DNA of 16,125 nt from Eubacterium sp. (lineage in GTDB: Bacteria > Bacillota > Clostridia > Oscillospirales > Acutalibacteraceae): contig JAILGO010000095.1 in the NCBI GenBank assembly GCA_024696725.1, positions 1 through 16,125 on the forward strand. The letters run 5' to 3'. Shown here piece by piece: positions 7,001 to 14,328 of the stretch. A program made the translations under genes and the position numbers. The notes under the pieces were generated by a model. It was not told the DNA's origin and ran no database searches. It saw only the letters and a program-made list of their open reading frames with translations. Every line of letters begins with the position of its first letter. Within the stretch, counting starts at the first letter, position 1.

Positions 7001-8374
7001 TTATTCTTCATCTGTGTTTTTCTTTTTAAACAAGCCCCTTTTCTTTTTGGGAGGATTCTTAAGCTGTGCGATTTCAGCCTTAAGTTCTTCGATTTCAGCG
7101 CTTAATTCCTCGCCTCTTATGCTCTCGTCGGACTGAAGCTTTTTAACTATCGGGAACGCGTCTCTGTAGCGTTCAAGCTGTTCAGCCTCTCCGCATGCGC
7201 CGTAAGCCTTGATAACGCCGCAGAACTCCTGTTCTGCGATAAGCTTGTCGTAAGGCGTGCCGTCGGCGTAGCTGTGGTCATAAATCGTATCGAGTCCCAG
7301 TTTGTGCAGGAAGTCAAGGTAATGACTGAAGCGCTCGCCGTGTCCTCTGTTAACGGTTGTAAAATCTGTCTTTTCCGCAATATCGGTAAGCGACGCGCCG
7401 TCAAGAGCCTTGTAGTCGATAATCGGGATATTATGATAATCCGCGATTTCGTAAACACGTCTGTCGTAAGGTATCGCAAGCGCAGGCGTACCCGCAAGCA
7501 CAGCCGCTATATTGCCGTGAATTCTCGAGCCGACCGAAAGGTTAACGTCTTTGAAAAAGTCAATCCACGAATGAATGTCGACGAAGCTGACAGCCTTATC
7601 AATATCGTAGAACTTGTTATCTCTGCGCTTTCTCTTATATCTGTCAAGATAGAGCATTCTTATATCGTCAATCTGCTGAGCAACATAAACCGGATTTTTA
7701 AACTCCGCCATATTACTTTTCAGGAAATCAATAACCGGCGCGTAGCCCTTTCTTGTTTCAAATTCAACCTTTGAATTGAACGCAACGACGGAATCCCCGT
7801 TGAGCTTTAACGCCTTAACCTTGGGAAGCTTTTCCCCGTAGAGATACATCGACGGACAGCCGATAACCGTAAAGTCCTTTTCGGGCTTGAAGCCGAGGTC
7901 GCTGAGATAGTCGGAGGTGATTTCTCCTTTGACGCCGATAAGCGGCGACTTGTTAAGAACGGCGCTTACGAATTGTTTAACCTCGTCGTTATACGGATAA
8001 GTGTCGATAAATTTATCGCCCGTAAGCGTGCGCTGAATTCCGACTCCTATAATATGACAGGGAATTTTAAGCATTTTAATAAAATCCGCAAGGCTAACCA
8101 TTTCCTCGTGTCCCTGAACCTTAAAGGTGTTCGCAAGCGGTAAAACGAAGCAGTCGTAGGTGTCGTTTACATAATCGGCATAGTACCTGTCGAGCTTCTT
8201 TTTTGCGGTGTTAACGTAATCTATTTCAACGTCGTCGGAATACATAAGAGCCTCGGCGACGCTGTGAGTGAAAAGCATATTACATATATTGCCGCCCGTT
8301 CGGTTTTCAATTATAAACTTTGCCGTGTTCGGCGCTGTAAGCGGATTAACGGTACCGCGCATAAGTATCTTCAT
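7001..8374 (-). CDS. Polysaccharide pyruvyl transferase-family protein
   Basis: A 457-residue protein resembling the polysaccharide pyruvyl transferase family (CsaB/WcaK-like, PF04230), which adds ketal pyruvate to cell-surface glycans using phosphoenolpyruvate. Evidence is the GVGIQ tract (110-114) and the C-terminal core VGSRIHGNIAAVLAGTPALAIPYDRR, quoted in part: VGSRIHG at 281-287 and GTPALAIPYD at 295-304. The core ends near residue 345. After a further region of about 70 residues comes a predicted coiled coil (about 418-438, EELSAEIEELKAEIAQLK) and a very basic tail with KKKR and KKK runs, which could bind membrane lipid or a partner. AAAGGAGG (8383-8390) supports the start. No other glycan genes flank it, so the acceptor is unknown. 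Family membership is likely; enzymatic specificity is not proven. Confidence 0.85.
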   Translation of the reverse strand: MKILMRGTVNPLTAPNTAKFIIENRTGGNICNMLFTHSVAEALMYSDDVEIDYVNTAKKKLDRYYADYVNDTYDCFVLPLANTFKVQGHEEMVSLADFIKMLKIPCHIIGVGIQRTLTGDKFIDTYPYNDEVKQFVSAVLNKSPLIGVKGEITSDYLSDLGFKPEKDFTVIGCPSMYLYGEKLPKVKALKLNGDSVVAFNSKVEFETRKGYAPVIDFLKSNMAEFKNPVYVAQQIDDIRMLYLDRYKRKRRDNKFYDIDKAVSFVDIHSWIDFFKDVNLSVGSRIHGNIAAVLAGTPALAIPYDRRVYEIADYHNIPIIDYKALDGASLTDIAEKTDFTTVNRGHGERFSHYLDFLHKLGLDTIYDHSYADGTPYDKLIAEQEFCGVIKAYGACGEAEQLERYRDAFPIVKKLQSDESIRGEELSAEIEELKAEIAQLKNPPKKKRGLFKKKNTDEE

Positions 8375-8401
8375 ATCGGCTTCCTCCTTTAAGTATTAAA
8401 T

Positions 8402-8430
8402 ATTTTATCATATCGCGGATATTATTGCAA
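8402..8430 (-). promoter_or_regulatory. Candidate promoter of the pyruvyl transferase gene
   Basis: On the minus strand TTGCAA (8430-8425) is followed after 17 bases by TAAAAT (8407-8402) with an upstream TG (extended -10). The -35 box lies in the last codons of the upstream gene. It would let the pyruvyl transferase gene be transcribed independently. Confidence 0.55.
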
Positions 8431-9012
8431 CTTTAATAATTTATATATTTCCGTAATCAGATACGTTGCCGAGGCTGCGCTCAGAAAATATCTTCGTTTA
8501 ACGGTGAAAGCCGTCAGAAGCACTGTCACGGCGGAGAAGATAATAATCCTGTGGGAATTGTCCGAGAGAAGAGTGAAATAATAATCGTTTCTGCTCTGAA
8601 ACCTTACCGTTGAGGCTATGCTTCCCGTTCGGTTCTTTTCCGGCGTAAGAACAAGCGTGAGCGTTTCTCCCTTAAGCACCTCCCAAACCGGTATAAATAC
8701 CGTGTTACTGCCCGCACCGCTTTCGGTCAGTATCTTATTCCTCGTGAACGCGAATATTTCAAGGTCGGTTTTATTAATTATAAGATATGTGCCTTCGGGG
8801 TATTTCTTTTTCAGCTTAAGGTTAACGGTCAGCGCTCTGTCACTTTTAAACTTATGTAATTCAATCTTTTTCCCGCTGTCTGTATACCATCTGTTAGCCG
8901 TTTCGTACGCCGGCTCGCTTTTAAAGCCGTAAAATGCCGCGGACTCTAACGCTACCGTGAACACGATTACCGATAAAACCGCGGCGGCTTTTTTTATCAT
9001 TATCAAAACCAT
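8422..9012 (-). CDS. Small membrane-anchored protein of unknown function (receptor-like ectodomain)
   Basis: I do not recognise this 196-residue protein with confidence. It has an N-terminal hydrophobic segment (about 10-27) that could be a signal anchor. A beta-rich, probably extracytoplasmic domain of about 125 residues follows (28-153), including FIPVWEVLKGETLTLVLTP, and then two C-terminal hydrophobic segments (about 154-170 and 176-192). The ectodomain followed by membrane helices recalls the front half of 7TMR-DISM-type receptors, but the remaining helices and any kinase or GGDEF output are absent. The start is unclear: ATG codons at 9012 and 9000 are both in frame and neither has a ribosome-binding site. 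A TATAAT at 9023-9018 is so close that the mRNA may be leaderless. It is upstream of, and possibly co-transcribed with, the pyruvyl transferase gene. Confidence 0.7.
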   Translation of the reverse strand: MVLIMIKKAAAVLSVIVFTVALESAAFYGFKSEPAYETANRWYTDSGKKIELHKFKSDRALTVNLKLKKKYPEGTYLIINKTDLEIFAFTRNKILTESGAGSNTVFIPVWEVLKGETLTLVLTPEKNRTGSIASTVRFQSRNDYYFTLLSDNSHRIIIFSAVTVLLTAFTVKRRYFLSAASATYLITEIYKLLKLQ

Positions 9013-9017
9013 ATTAG

Positions 9018-9023
9018 ATTATA
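9018..9023 (-). promoter_or_regulatory. Candidate -10 box of the small membrane-protein gene
   Basis: A consensus TATAAT reads on the minus strand at 9023-9018. It predicts transcription starting at about the first base of the ATG at 9012. No good -35 hexamer stands at the proper distance. Confidence 0.35.
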
Positions 9024-9038
9024 TTCAAATTTATTGAA
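9024..9038. promoter_or_regulatory. Dyad in the divergent promoter region (candidate operator)
   Basis: TTCAA (9024-9028) and TTGAA (9034-9038) are inverted around a 5-base centre. The right arm overlaps the -35 box of the plus-strand operon and the left arm abuts the minus-strand -10 box, so one bound protein could affect both directions. The arms are short and AT-rich, so chance is possible. Confidence 0.3.
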
Positions 9039-9062
9039 AAGAATTATAGTTTTTGTTATAAT
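9034..9062 (+). promoter_or_regulatory. Promoter of the CooC/dehydratase/ACS-like operon
   Basis: TTGAAA (9034-9039), a 17-base spacer and consensus TATAAT (9057-9062) are preceded by TG at 9054-9055, forming an extended -10. The predicted start near 9069 leaves a leader of about 24 bases before the ATG at 9093. The next terminator on this strand is at 14329. Confidence 0.8.
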
Positions 9063-9092
9063 GATACTATACGGAAAAAAGGAGAGATGTTT

Positions 9093-9857
9093 ATGAACTC
9101 TGAAGCTAAGATTATCGCGCTTGCGGGAAAGGGAGGCGTCGGAAAAACCTCGGTTTCCGCGGCAATAGTAAAACTGCTGAGCGAGCGTTATCCCGATCAA
9201 CGGATTCTTGCGATTGACGCAGACCCTGCAATCGGACTTTCGACCGCTCTCGGAATTGATGTTAAGCTGACGATTGACGATATCCGTAAGGAGATTGTTG
9301 AAACCGTTGAGGACGGAAATACAAAGGCGGCGATTGAGCTTCTCGGCGACGCGAGGTATAAGCTCTTCGACGCGCTCGTTGAAACCGACGGCTTTGCTTT
9401 TATCGCTGTCGGAAGACCCGAAAGCGCGGGCTGCTACTGTAAAATCAATTCGTATCTTAAAGATGTTATTAGCCTTCTTTCCGCCGAGTTTGATTATGTA
9501 GTAATCGACGGCGAGGCGGGTATTGAACAGATTAACCGAAGGGTTATGGAAAAGGTTACCCACCTTATTCTCGTAACCGACGCGAGCAAAAAGGGAACTC
9601 AGGTTATCTCGACTATTAAAAGCGTTGCCGACGAGCTTGTTATGTATGAAAAGCTCGGAGCCGTAGTTAACCGAATCCCCGACGAAAGCGTAATACCCTA
9701 TATTGATACCGGCGATATTCCCGTGCTTGCTTATATTGCTAACGACGGTAATCTTGCCGTTTACGATATTCAGGGAAAAAGTATTCTTGAGCTTCCCGAC
9801 GACAGTAATGTTGTAAAGGGCGCTGAGGAAGCGCTGAAAAAGCTTGATATTTTATAA
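9093..9857 (+). CDS. CooC/AcsF-type P-loop ATPase (nickel-enzyme maturation)
   Basis: A 254-residue MinD/SIMIBI-class ATPase resembling CooC and AcsF, which bind nickel or zinc and load nickel into CO dehydrogenase or acetyl-CoA synthase. The deviant Walker A GKGGVGKT is at 12-19, followed by IDADPAIGLSTALG (41-54) and VVIDGEAGIEQ (136-146), which matches the switch region of CooC. The key clue is GRPESAGCYCKI (107-118): its CxC motif (C114, C116) lies almost where CooC1 carries its metal-binding pair (C112, C114). The start at 9093 is preferred over the ATG at 9087 because GGAGAG (9081-9086) would abut the latter. It opens the operon and is followed after 18 bases by dehydratase-type genes. 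Its usual clients are absent; the ACS-like protein at the operon end is the obvious candidate. Confidence 0.88.
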   Translation: MNSEAKIIALAGKGGVGKTSVSAAIVKLLSERYPDQRILAIDADPAIGLSTALGIDVKLTIDDIRKEIVETVEDGNTKAAIELLGDARYKLFDALVETDGFAFIAVGRPESAGCYCKINSYLKDVISLLSAEFDYVVIDGEAGIEQINRRVMEKVTHLILVTDASKKGTQVISTIKSVADELVMYEKLGAVVNRIPDESVIPYIDTGDIPVLAYIANDGNLAVYDIQGKSILELPDDSNVVKGAEEALKKLDIL

Positions 9858-9875
9858 ATTCCACGGGGTGTATTT

Positions 9876-11075
9876 ATGAAGGATTTAAAGTATTTGTATG
9901 AATTTGAAAATCTTTTGCAGGAGGCTAATAACGAGCTCGTGCAAAAGGCAAAGGCTGACGGAAAGCTCTGCCTCGGTTATACCTGTTACCATATTCCCGA
10001 GGTTCTTCTTAATCTTCCCGGCTGCTTTTCGACGAGACTGCGCGCGCCGCGTACGGGCTCGCTCGATATTTCAACCTACTATATGAGCTCGTTTCTCTGC
10101 GGCTTTTCAAAGGCGATTGTCGAAAGGGGAATAGAGGGCGGATATCAGCATCTTGACGCCCTGTTCGGAAGCGAAACCTGTTCACAGATGAACAGAGCGT
10201 ACGAGCATTTTGAGCTTCTCAATTTAGTCGATAACGAAAAGTTCTTTGTTACGATTTCCGATATTCCGTTTAAGGTTGAGTCTCACACCGTAAGACATTA
10301 CGTTCAGCAGATGCAGGCTAACGTCCTCGATAAGCTCAGCGAGATATACGGCGTCGATACGGGAGAGGAGGCGTTAAGAAAAGCAGTTGAGGAGCATAAC
10401 GAGGTGTGCCGCCTGATAACCGAAATCGGCGAATACAGAAAAGAGGAAAACCCGCGTATTACGGGCTATGAATATCACATATTAAATCTTATTACATATT
10501 GCTGTCCGAAATATCTTATTATTGATAAGCTCAGAGAAACAGCCGAGGAGCTTAAAACAAGAGTTCCCGACGAAAAGAAGAATTACAGGGCAAAGATAGT
10601 CGTAGTCGGCTCCGAAATGGACGACCCCGATTTCACGAAGCTTATCGAAGACAGCGGCGCTCTCGTTGTTGCCGACCGCTTCTGCTTCGGCGCTCTTCCC
10701 GGAAGAGAGGAGATAAAGCTCACCGACGAGAGTAACGTCCTTGAACAGATTATTCTTCACTATATGAAGACCTGTCAGTGTCCGCGCTATATGGCGCAGG
10801 ATAAGGTGCTGAGTAGACGCGAATACGTCCGTCAGCTTGTTGAGGACTATCACGCCGACGGCGTGCTTTACGAGCAGCTTAAATTCTGTGAATACTGGGG
10901 TTATGAAAGAGCTCTCGCTTCACACGTCGTAACTAACGATTTCGGTATACCGTCCGTCTGCGTTGACCGTCAGTATACCGCGAGCGCCTCGGGACAGCTC
11001 AGAACGAGAGTACAGGCGTTCGTTGAAAGTCTTGAAATTAAGAAAATCCAGAAGGGAAAGGAGGGTGCGAAATGA
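9876..11075 (+). CDS. 2-hydroxyacyl-CoA dehydratase/benzoyl-CoA reductase-type iron-sulfur subunit (HgdB-like)
   Basis: A 399-residue member of the HgdB/HgdA/BcrBC/double-cubane-protein superfamily. In known members such subunits hold a [4Fe-4S] cluster that receives one electron at very low potential from an ATP-driven activator. Known members dehydrate 2-hydroxyacyl-CoA, reduce aromatic CoA esters or reduce small molecules. The superfamily cysteine pattern is visible: C37 in GYTCYHIPEVL, C102 in SETCSQMNRAYE and C338 in QLKFCEYWGYE. Additional cysteines include C32, C50, C75, C209, C210, C270, C300 and C302. The start has GGGGTG upstream. The stop overlaps the next ATG (ATGA), so translation of the two subunits is probably coupled. 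The substrate cannot be assigned; no CoA-transferase or acyl-CoA dehydrogenase that would indicate amino-acid fermentation is in the window. Confidence 0.85.
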   Translation: MKDLKYLYEFENLLQEANNELVQKAKADGKLCLGYTCYHIPEVLLNLPGCFSTRLRAPRTGSLDISTYYMSSFLCGFSKAIVERGIEGGYQHLDALFGSETCSQMNRAYEHFELLNLVDNEKFFVTISDIPFKVESHTVRHYVQQMQANVLDKLSEIYGVDTGEEALRKAVEEHNEVCRLITEIGEYRKEENPRITGYEYHILNLITYCCPKYLIIDKLRETAEELKTRVPDEKKNYRAKIVVVGSEMDDPDFTKLIEDSGALVVADRFCFGALPGREEIKLTDESNVLEQIILHYMKTCQCPRYMAQDKVLSRREYVRQLVEDYHADGVLYEQLKFCEYWGYERALASHVVTNDFGIPSVCVDRQYTASASGQLRTRVQAFVESLEIKKIQKGKEGAK

Positions 11076-12643
11076 GCCTGAAGGACAGTTTAAAAAAGCT
11101 ATGGAGAAACGAGCCGAAAAACCTCGGTAAGCTTCATAAGGATAAAACGGGTATTCTCAGGCACAGAGAATGGCGAGGAATTTCCGACACCCTTTATGAC
11201 TATTACCGCTGGCTTGTTACATGGAAAGATATGATAGTAATGGTCGGGAAGGCTCCCGTATCGTCAGTTAAGGGTATATGGAGCTATCGCTGGATGGCGA
11301 GCTATCTCAGCGCTCCCGCGTGGGTTGACCGTCATACCGAGGGCTTAAGAGGACCTCAGCTGCGTATAACTCACCTTCACATGAATATGCTCGTTAAGCC
11401 GACCACCGATTTAATTAACTTCCTGCTTGCTAACGATAAGCATTTCCATAAAAATCCGAAGTGGGCGGATAAAACGGTTAACGTCGACGAAATATTTTCC
11501 TCGGAGTTTATCGCGGGCTTCCCGAATTTGAGGGATAACCACGTTACGACGATTCCGATTTTCCTTACCTCAATGGTAGACCAGAATATTACCGCGCCTT
11601 ACCTCGATATTACTGAGGGCTACGGCGTTCCCGCGGACGTATGTCCGCTTCCGTCGGCTGAGGCGGGCGTCGCAATAAATGACGACTATCCGCTCGTCGG
11701 CGTCTGCTCGCTGACCTGTAATATGCCATGCGACGGCTCAATAATGAACTCGTCGTACATTGACAGAAGGTTTAATATTCCGACCCACGTTATTAACGTT
11801 CCGCTTCGCTATAACGGCGAGGACGTACAGCAGTACGCGGTTGACGAGGTTAAGTCGGCTATTAAATTTGTTGAGGAACAGACGGGCGAAAAGTGGGACT
11901 GGGACGCCTTCTTCTCGGCAATGAAAACATATAATAAGCAGACCGAGTATGAAATTCAGAAATGGGATGTAAACAAGACCGACTATCCTCAGATGACGGG
12001 CGCTACCTTCTGGCTTTACAGACTTTTCTATTTCCATATCTCAGGCGGTATGGATAAGCGCTTCCTAAAGGTTGACGAAAAGGTTAACCGTATTATGATG
12101 AAAGCGTACGAAAACCGTGTTAAATGCTCTAAGGAAATGCGCCACAGAGCTATCGTGTGGTCCTGTCCCGCAAACTACTATACAAGTCTTGCGAACTGGC
12201 TTGAAAACTGTTGGGGCGTAAACGTAGTTATGGATATGGAAACCATGATTTCCTACTATATTTACGATACCGAGGATAAAGAAAAATCGCTTGCGACCTT
12301 TGCAAAAACGCTACAGCGTACAACGATGAGGAAGCATACAAAAGGCGGATATCAGAACGTTGTCGACGAGCTCTGGCGTATCGTCGAGGAGTTTAACGCC
12401 GATATGGTCATTATGTACGACCAGATTTCATGTAAGGGAATGGACGGACTTAACGGTATATTCGACGACCAGGCGAGAGAACGCAACGTTCACTTTATCT
12501 GGGTACCTCAGGACCTTATGGACCCCCGTACAATTTCAAGACGCGATATGCGCGAAAACATTAATAAGTATATGACGACGGTGCTTCAGGAGGAGCCTGT
12601 TGACCCGACTCTCGTTGATTTTGACGACACTTTAGCTTGGTAG
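11072..12643 (+). CDS. Enlarged, divergent 2-hydroxyacyl-CoA dehydratase-like subunit (HgdA-like)
   Basis: A 523-residue second subunit of the same superfamily, longer than the usual 400-480. The N-terminal 90 or so residues are basic and rich in tryptophan and tyrosine and have no counterpart I recognise. Candidate ligands are C191 in ADVCPLPSAEAG, a tight cluster C212-x3-C216-x3-C220 in VCSLTCNMPC, and C454 in DQISCKGMDG; further cysteines are C352, C365 and C380. The arrangement of one N-terminal cysteine, one central group and one C-terminal SCK tract fits the superfamily, but the triple cluster is unusual. The strong site AAAGGAGGG and the 4-base overlap with the upstream gene indicate a stoichiometric partner of that subunit. 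A reductase using the cluster for chemistry other than dehydration is a fair alternative. Confidence 0.78.
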   Translation: MSLKDSLKKLWRNEPKNLGKLHKDKTGILRHREWRGISDTLYDYYRWLVTWKDMIVMVGKAPVSSVKGIWSYRWMASYLSAPAWVDRHTEGLRGPQLRITHLHMNMLVKPTTDLINFLLANDKHFHKNPKWADKTVNVDEIFSSEFIAGFPNLRDNHVTTIPIFLTSMVDQNITAPYLDITEGYGVPADVCPLPSAEAGVAINDDYPLVGVCSLTCNMPCDGSIMNSSYIDRRFNIPTHVINVPLRYNGEDVQQYAVDEVKSAIKFVEEQTGEKWDWDAFFSAMKTYNKQTEYEIQKWDVNKTDYPQMTGATFWLYRLFYFHISGGMDKRFLKVDEKVNRIMMKAYENRVKCSKEMRHRAIVWSCPANYYTSLANWLENCWGVNVVMDMETMISYYIYDTEDKEKSLATFAKTLQRTTMRKHTKGGYQNVVDELWRIVEEFNADMVIMYDQISCKGMDGLNGIFDDQARERNVHFIWVPQDLMDPRTISRRDMRENINKYMTTVLQEEPVDPTLVDFDDTLAW

Positions 12644-12659
12644 TAAAGGAGATATGAAA

Positions 12660-13454
12660 ATGAAATATTTCGGCGGATGCGACGTAGGCTCAACCTATAC
12701 CAAATGCGTTATTCTTGACGAAAACGGAAAAATGGTTGCCAACGTAACAAACAGAAGTAAAATCAATCCCGTTCAGTCGGCTGAAATCGCTCTTGACGAC
12801 GCGGTTGCGAAGGTTGACGGACTTAACAGCGCAAAGGAATTAACCTATCTTATCGGTACGGGCTACGGACGAAATAAGGTACCCTTTGCCGATGAAAATA
12901 TCAGCGAGATTTCCTGTCACGCAATGGGCGTTCACGTAACCAATCCGAGCGTTAAAGCTATTATAGATATCGGCGGTCAGGACGTAAAGGGTATAGCAAT
13001 AGATACCGACGGCACGGTTAAAAACTTCGCTATGAACGATAAATGCGCCGCGGGTACGGGACGCTTTTTTGAGGCGATGGCAAGCGCGTTTGAAATGTCG
13101 CTTCCCGAGTTTTCGAAGCTTTCTCTCAAGGCGAAAAACACTATCCCGATTACCGCACAGTGTACGGTATTTGCGGAGAGCGAGGTTATCTCTCTTGTAG
13201 GCGAGGGAAAGCCAATGGACGAAATTGCCGCAGGCATTGAGCTTGCGGTAGCTAAGCGTTGCTTCGTAATGGCTAAAAAAGCCGGCGCAACCGACAGCAT
13301 TACCCTTACGGGCGGCTGCGCTAAAAACGACGGTCTTAAGCAGGCTATTGAAAAGGTGCTTAAAATTAAGGTCGTCGACCTTGATATCGACCCTCAGCTT
13401 ATGGGCGCTCTCGGCGCTGCTGAATATGCAAGACAGAAAGGAATGGCGAAATAA
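12660..13454 (+). CDS. HgdC-type ATP-dependent activator (archerase) of the BadF/BadG family
   Basis: A 264-residue ASKHA-fold ATPase. In the family it is a homodimer bridging one [4Fe-4S] cluster, and it drives one electron to the dehydratase or reductase subunits with ATP hydrolysis. The phosphate loops are GCDVGSTYTK (6-15) and IDIGGQDVKGI (102-112). The two cluster cysteines are C129 in NDKCAAGTGRFFE and C168 in AQCTVFAESEV, close to C127 and C166 of Acidaminococcus HgdC. The adenosine motif is LTGGCAKNDGL (216-226). Length matches the family. The ATG at 12660 lies eight bases after AAAGGAG; an in-frame ATG at 12654 is only two bases from it and is less likely. It lies 16 bases after the enlarged subunit, so it is the evident activator of this pair. 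Confidence 0.93.
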   Translation: MKYFGGCDVGSTYTKCVILDENGKMVANVTNRSKINPVQSAEIALDDAVAKVDGLNSAKELTYLIGTGYGRNKVPFADENISEISCHAMGVHVTNPSVKAIIDIGGQDVKGIAIDTDGTVKNFAMNDKCAAGTGRFFEAMASAFEMSLPEFSKLSLKAKNTIPITAQCTVFAESEVISLVGEGKPMDEIAAGIELAVAKRCFVMAKKAGATDSITLTGGCAKNDGLKQAIEKVLKIKVVDLDIDPQLMGALGAAEYARQKGMAK

Positions 13455-13455
13455 G

Positions 13456-13620
13456 ATGACTGCTTTAAAAATAATCTTAATAATCCTTGCGGTGCTTGTC
13501 GGGCTGTTTCTTCTCACCTTCGGAATTTACTGGTTCAACGGCGATATGAAGCTTATCCGCTTCGTTTACGAAAAGCTTCAGCCTCACTATGATAATATAG
13601 AAAAGGACAGAAAGCTGTAA
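13456..13620 (+). CDS. 54-residue single-pass membrane peptide
   Basis: A small protein with one strongly hydrophobic N-terminal segment (about 4-25, LKIILIILAVLVGLFLLTFG). A short, charged C-terminal tail of about 29 residues (26-54) ends in EKDRKL. No family is recognised. It is tightly packed: its ATG begins one base after the activator stop codon (TAAGATG), and its own stop shares a base with the next start (TAATG). This argues that it is a real gene in the operon rather than a chance frame. It could anchor the complex or the ACS-like protein to the membrane, or act as a small subunit; both are inference. Confidence 0.75.
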   Translation: MTALKIILIILAVLVGLFLLTFGIYWFNGDMKLIRFVYEKLQPHYDNIEKDRKL

Positions 13621-14306
13621 TGAACTTTTTTGACAGCCTTATTGAAAGAACCGACGGGCTTCTCTCTTCCTTTGAAAAGAAGGATTACCCCCTTTGCGAA
13701 GCGTGGAACGACTTAGGTAAAAATACCGTCGTTCTTAAGCGCGACGAGGCGTACGAGCTCGACGGTATCGGCTTTAACCTTGTTACCTCAAAGGATATCG
13801 GCGAAAGCGGTATAACCGTAATCGGGAGAGATTTAGGCGATATAGACGGAAATACTAAATTTGCGCGTATTTCGCTTATAAAAATGAAGCCTTATGAGGA
13901 CGAGCAGAGCGCGTACGGTGTTATCCGCAAGGTCGAGTACCTTAAATATCATTATTACCCCGAGGGCTTTATGGTGCGTACGGTTTCTACCTCTCATAAA
14001 GAAAACGTGCGCGTAACCCGCGACGCGCTCAAAAACGGAATAACCTTTCAGAAGGTCGGAAGCCTGCTTGTATCAAGGTATCTTGAAAACCCTTCTGTTT
14101 TAAGCGCAAGGGTAATATACGTTACCGAGCCTGCGGCAGATTATAACGCACTTGCGGAGATTGCCGATAAGAATTATGCTGTTACCGAAGCGTTGAATCA
14201 TATTATGGAAAACCTTCCGCTTGACTGCTCTGCGTGTAATCTCAAGCCCGTCTGCGACGAGGTAGAGGGTATGAGAGAGCTTCATTTTAAAAACAGCGGT
14301 ATGTAA
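13620..14306 (+). CDS. Acetyl-CoA synthase (CdhC/AcsB)-like central-domain protein
   Basis: A 228-residue protein that, by eye, aligns with the middle of acetyl-CoA synthase, around residues 340-520 of the Moorella enzyme. Matching tracts are FNLVTSKDIGESGITVIGRD (52-71), which parallels FELVRTVSES...IEVIGPD, and RVTRDALKNGITFQKVGSLL (131-150), which parallels RVSKDAVAKGFRFKNYGEIL. A terminal cysteine group C203-x2-C206-x5-C212 stands where the enzyme has its first three A-cluster region cysteines (CVLC...C). The protein stops soon after, so the following ACS domain with the remaining two A-cluster cysteines is missing, as is the N-terminal CO dehydrogenase-binding domain. It may keep a CoA-binding or metal-binding role; catalysis as a full synthase is unlikely. 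TAATG overlap couples it to the membrane peptide, and a terminator closes the operon. The homology rests on recalled sequence and needs a profile search. Confidence 0.62.
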   Translation: MNFFDSLIERTDGLLSSFEKKDYPLCEAWNDLGKNTVVLKRDEAYELDGIGFNLVTSKDIGESGITVIGRDLGDIDGNTKFARISLIKMKPYEDEQSAYGVIRKVEYLKYHYYPEGFMVRTVSTSHKENVRVTRDALKNGITFQKVGSLLVSRYLENPSVLSARVIYVTEPAADYNALAEIADKNYAVTEALNHIMENLPLDCSACNLKPVCDEVEGMRELHFKNSGM

Positions 14307-14328
14307 ATTATTAAAATTATGTAAAAAC

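Noticed and set aside
7274..7774. Plus-strand open frame of 166 codons inside the pyruvyl transferase gene
   Set aside because: It is antisense to a well-supported gene and its translation is of random, arginine-rich composition.
13348..13455. N-terminal extension of the 54-residue membrane peptide into the activator gene
   Set aside because: The extension lies in the wrong frame of the conserved activator C-terminus, whereas the ATG at 13456 follows the activator stop directly.
12840..13517. Minus-strand open frame of 225 codons opposite the activator gene
   Set aside because: The plus strand encodes a canonical HgdC-type activator; the antisense product is a basic, low-information sequence with no start signal.
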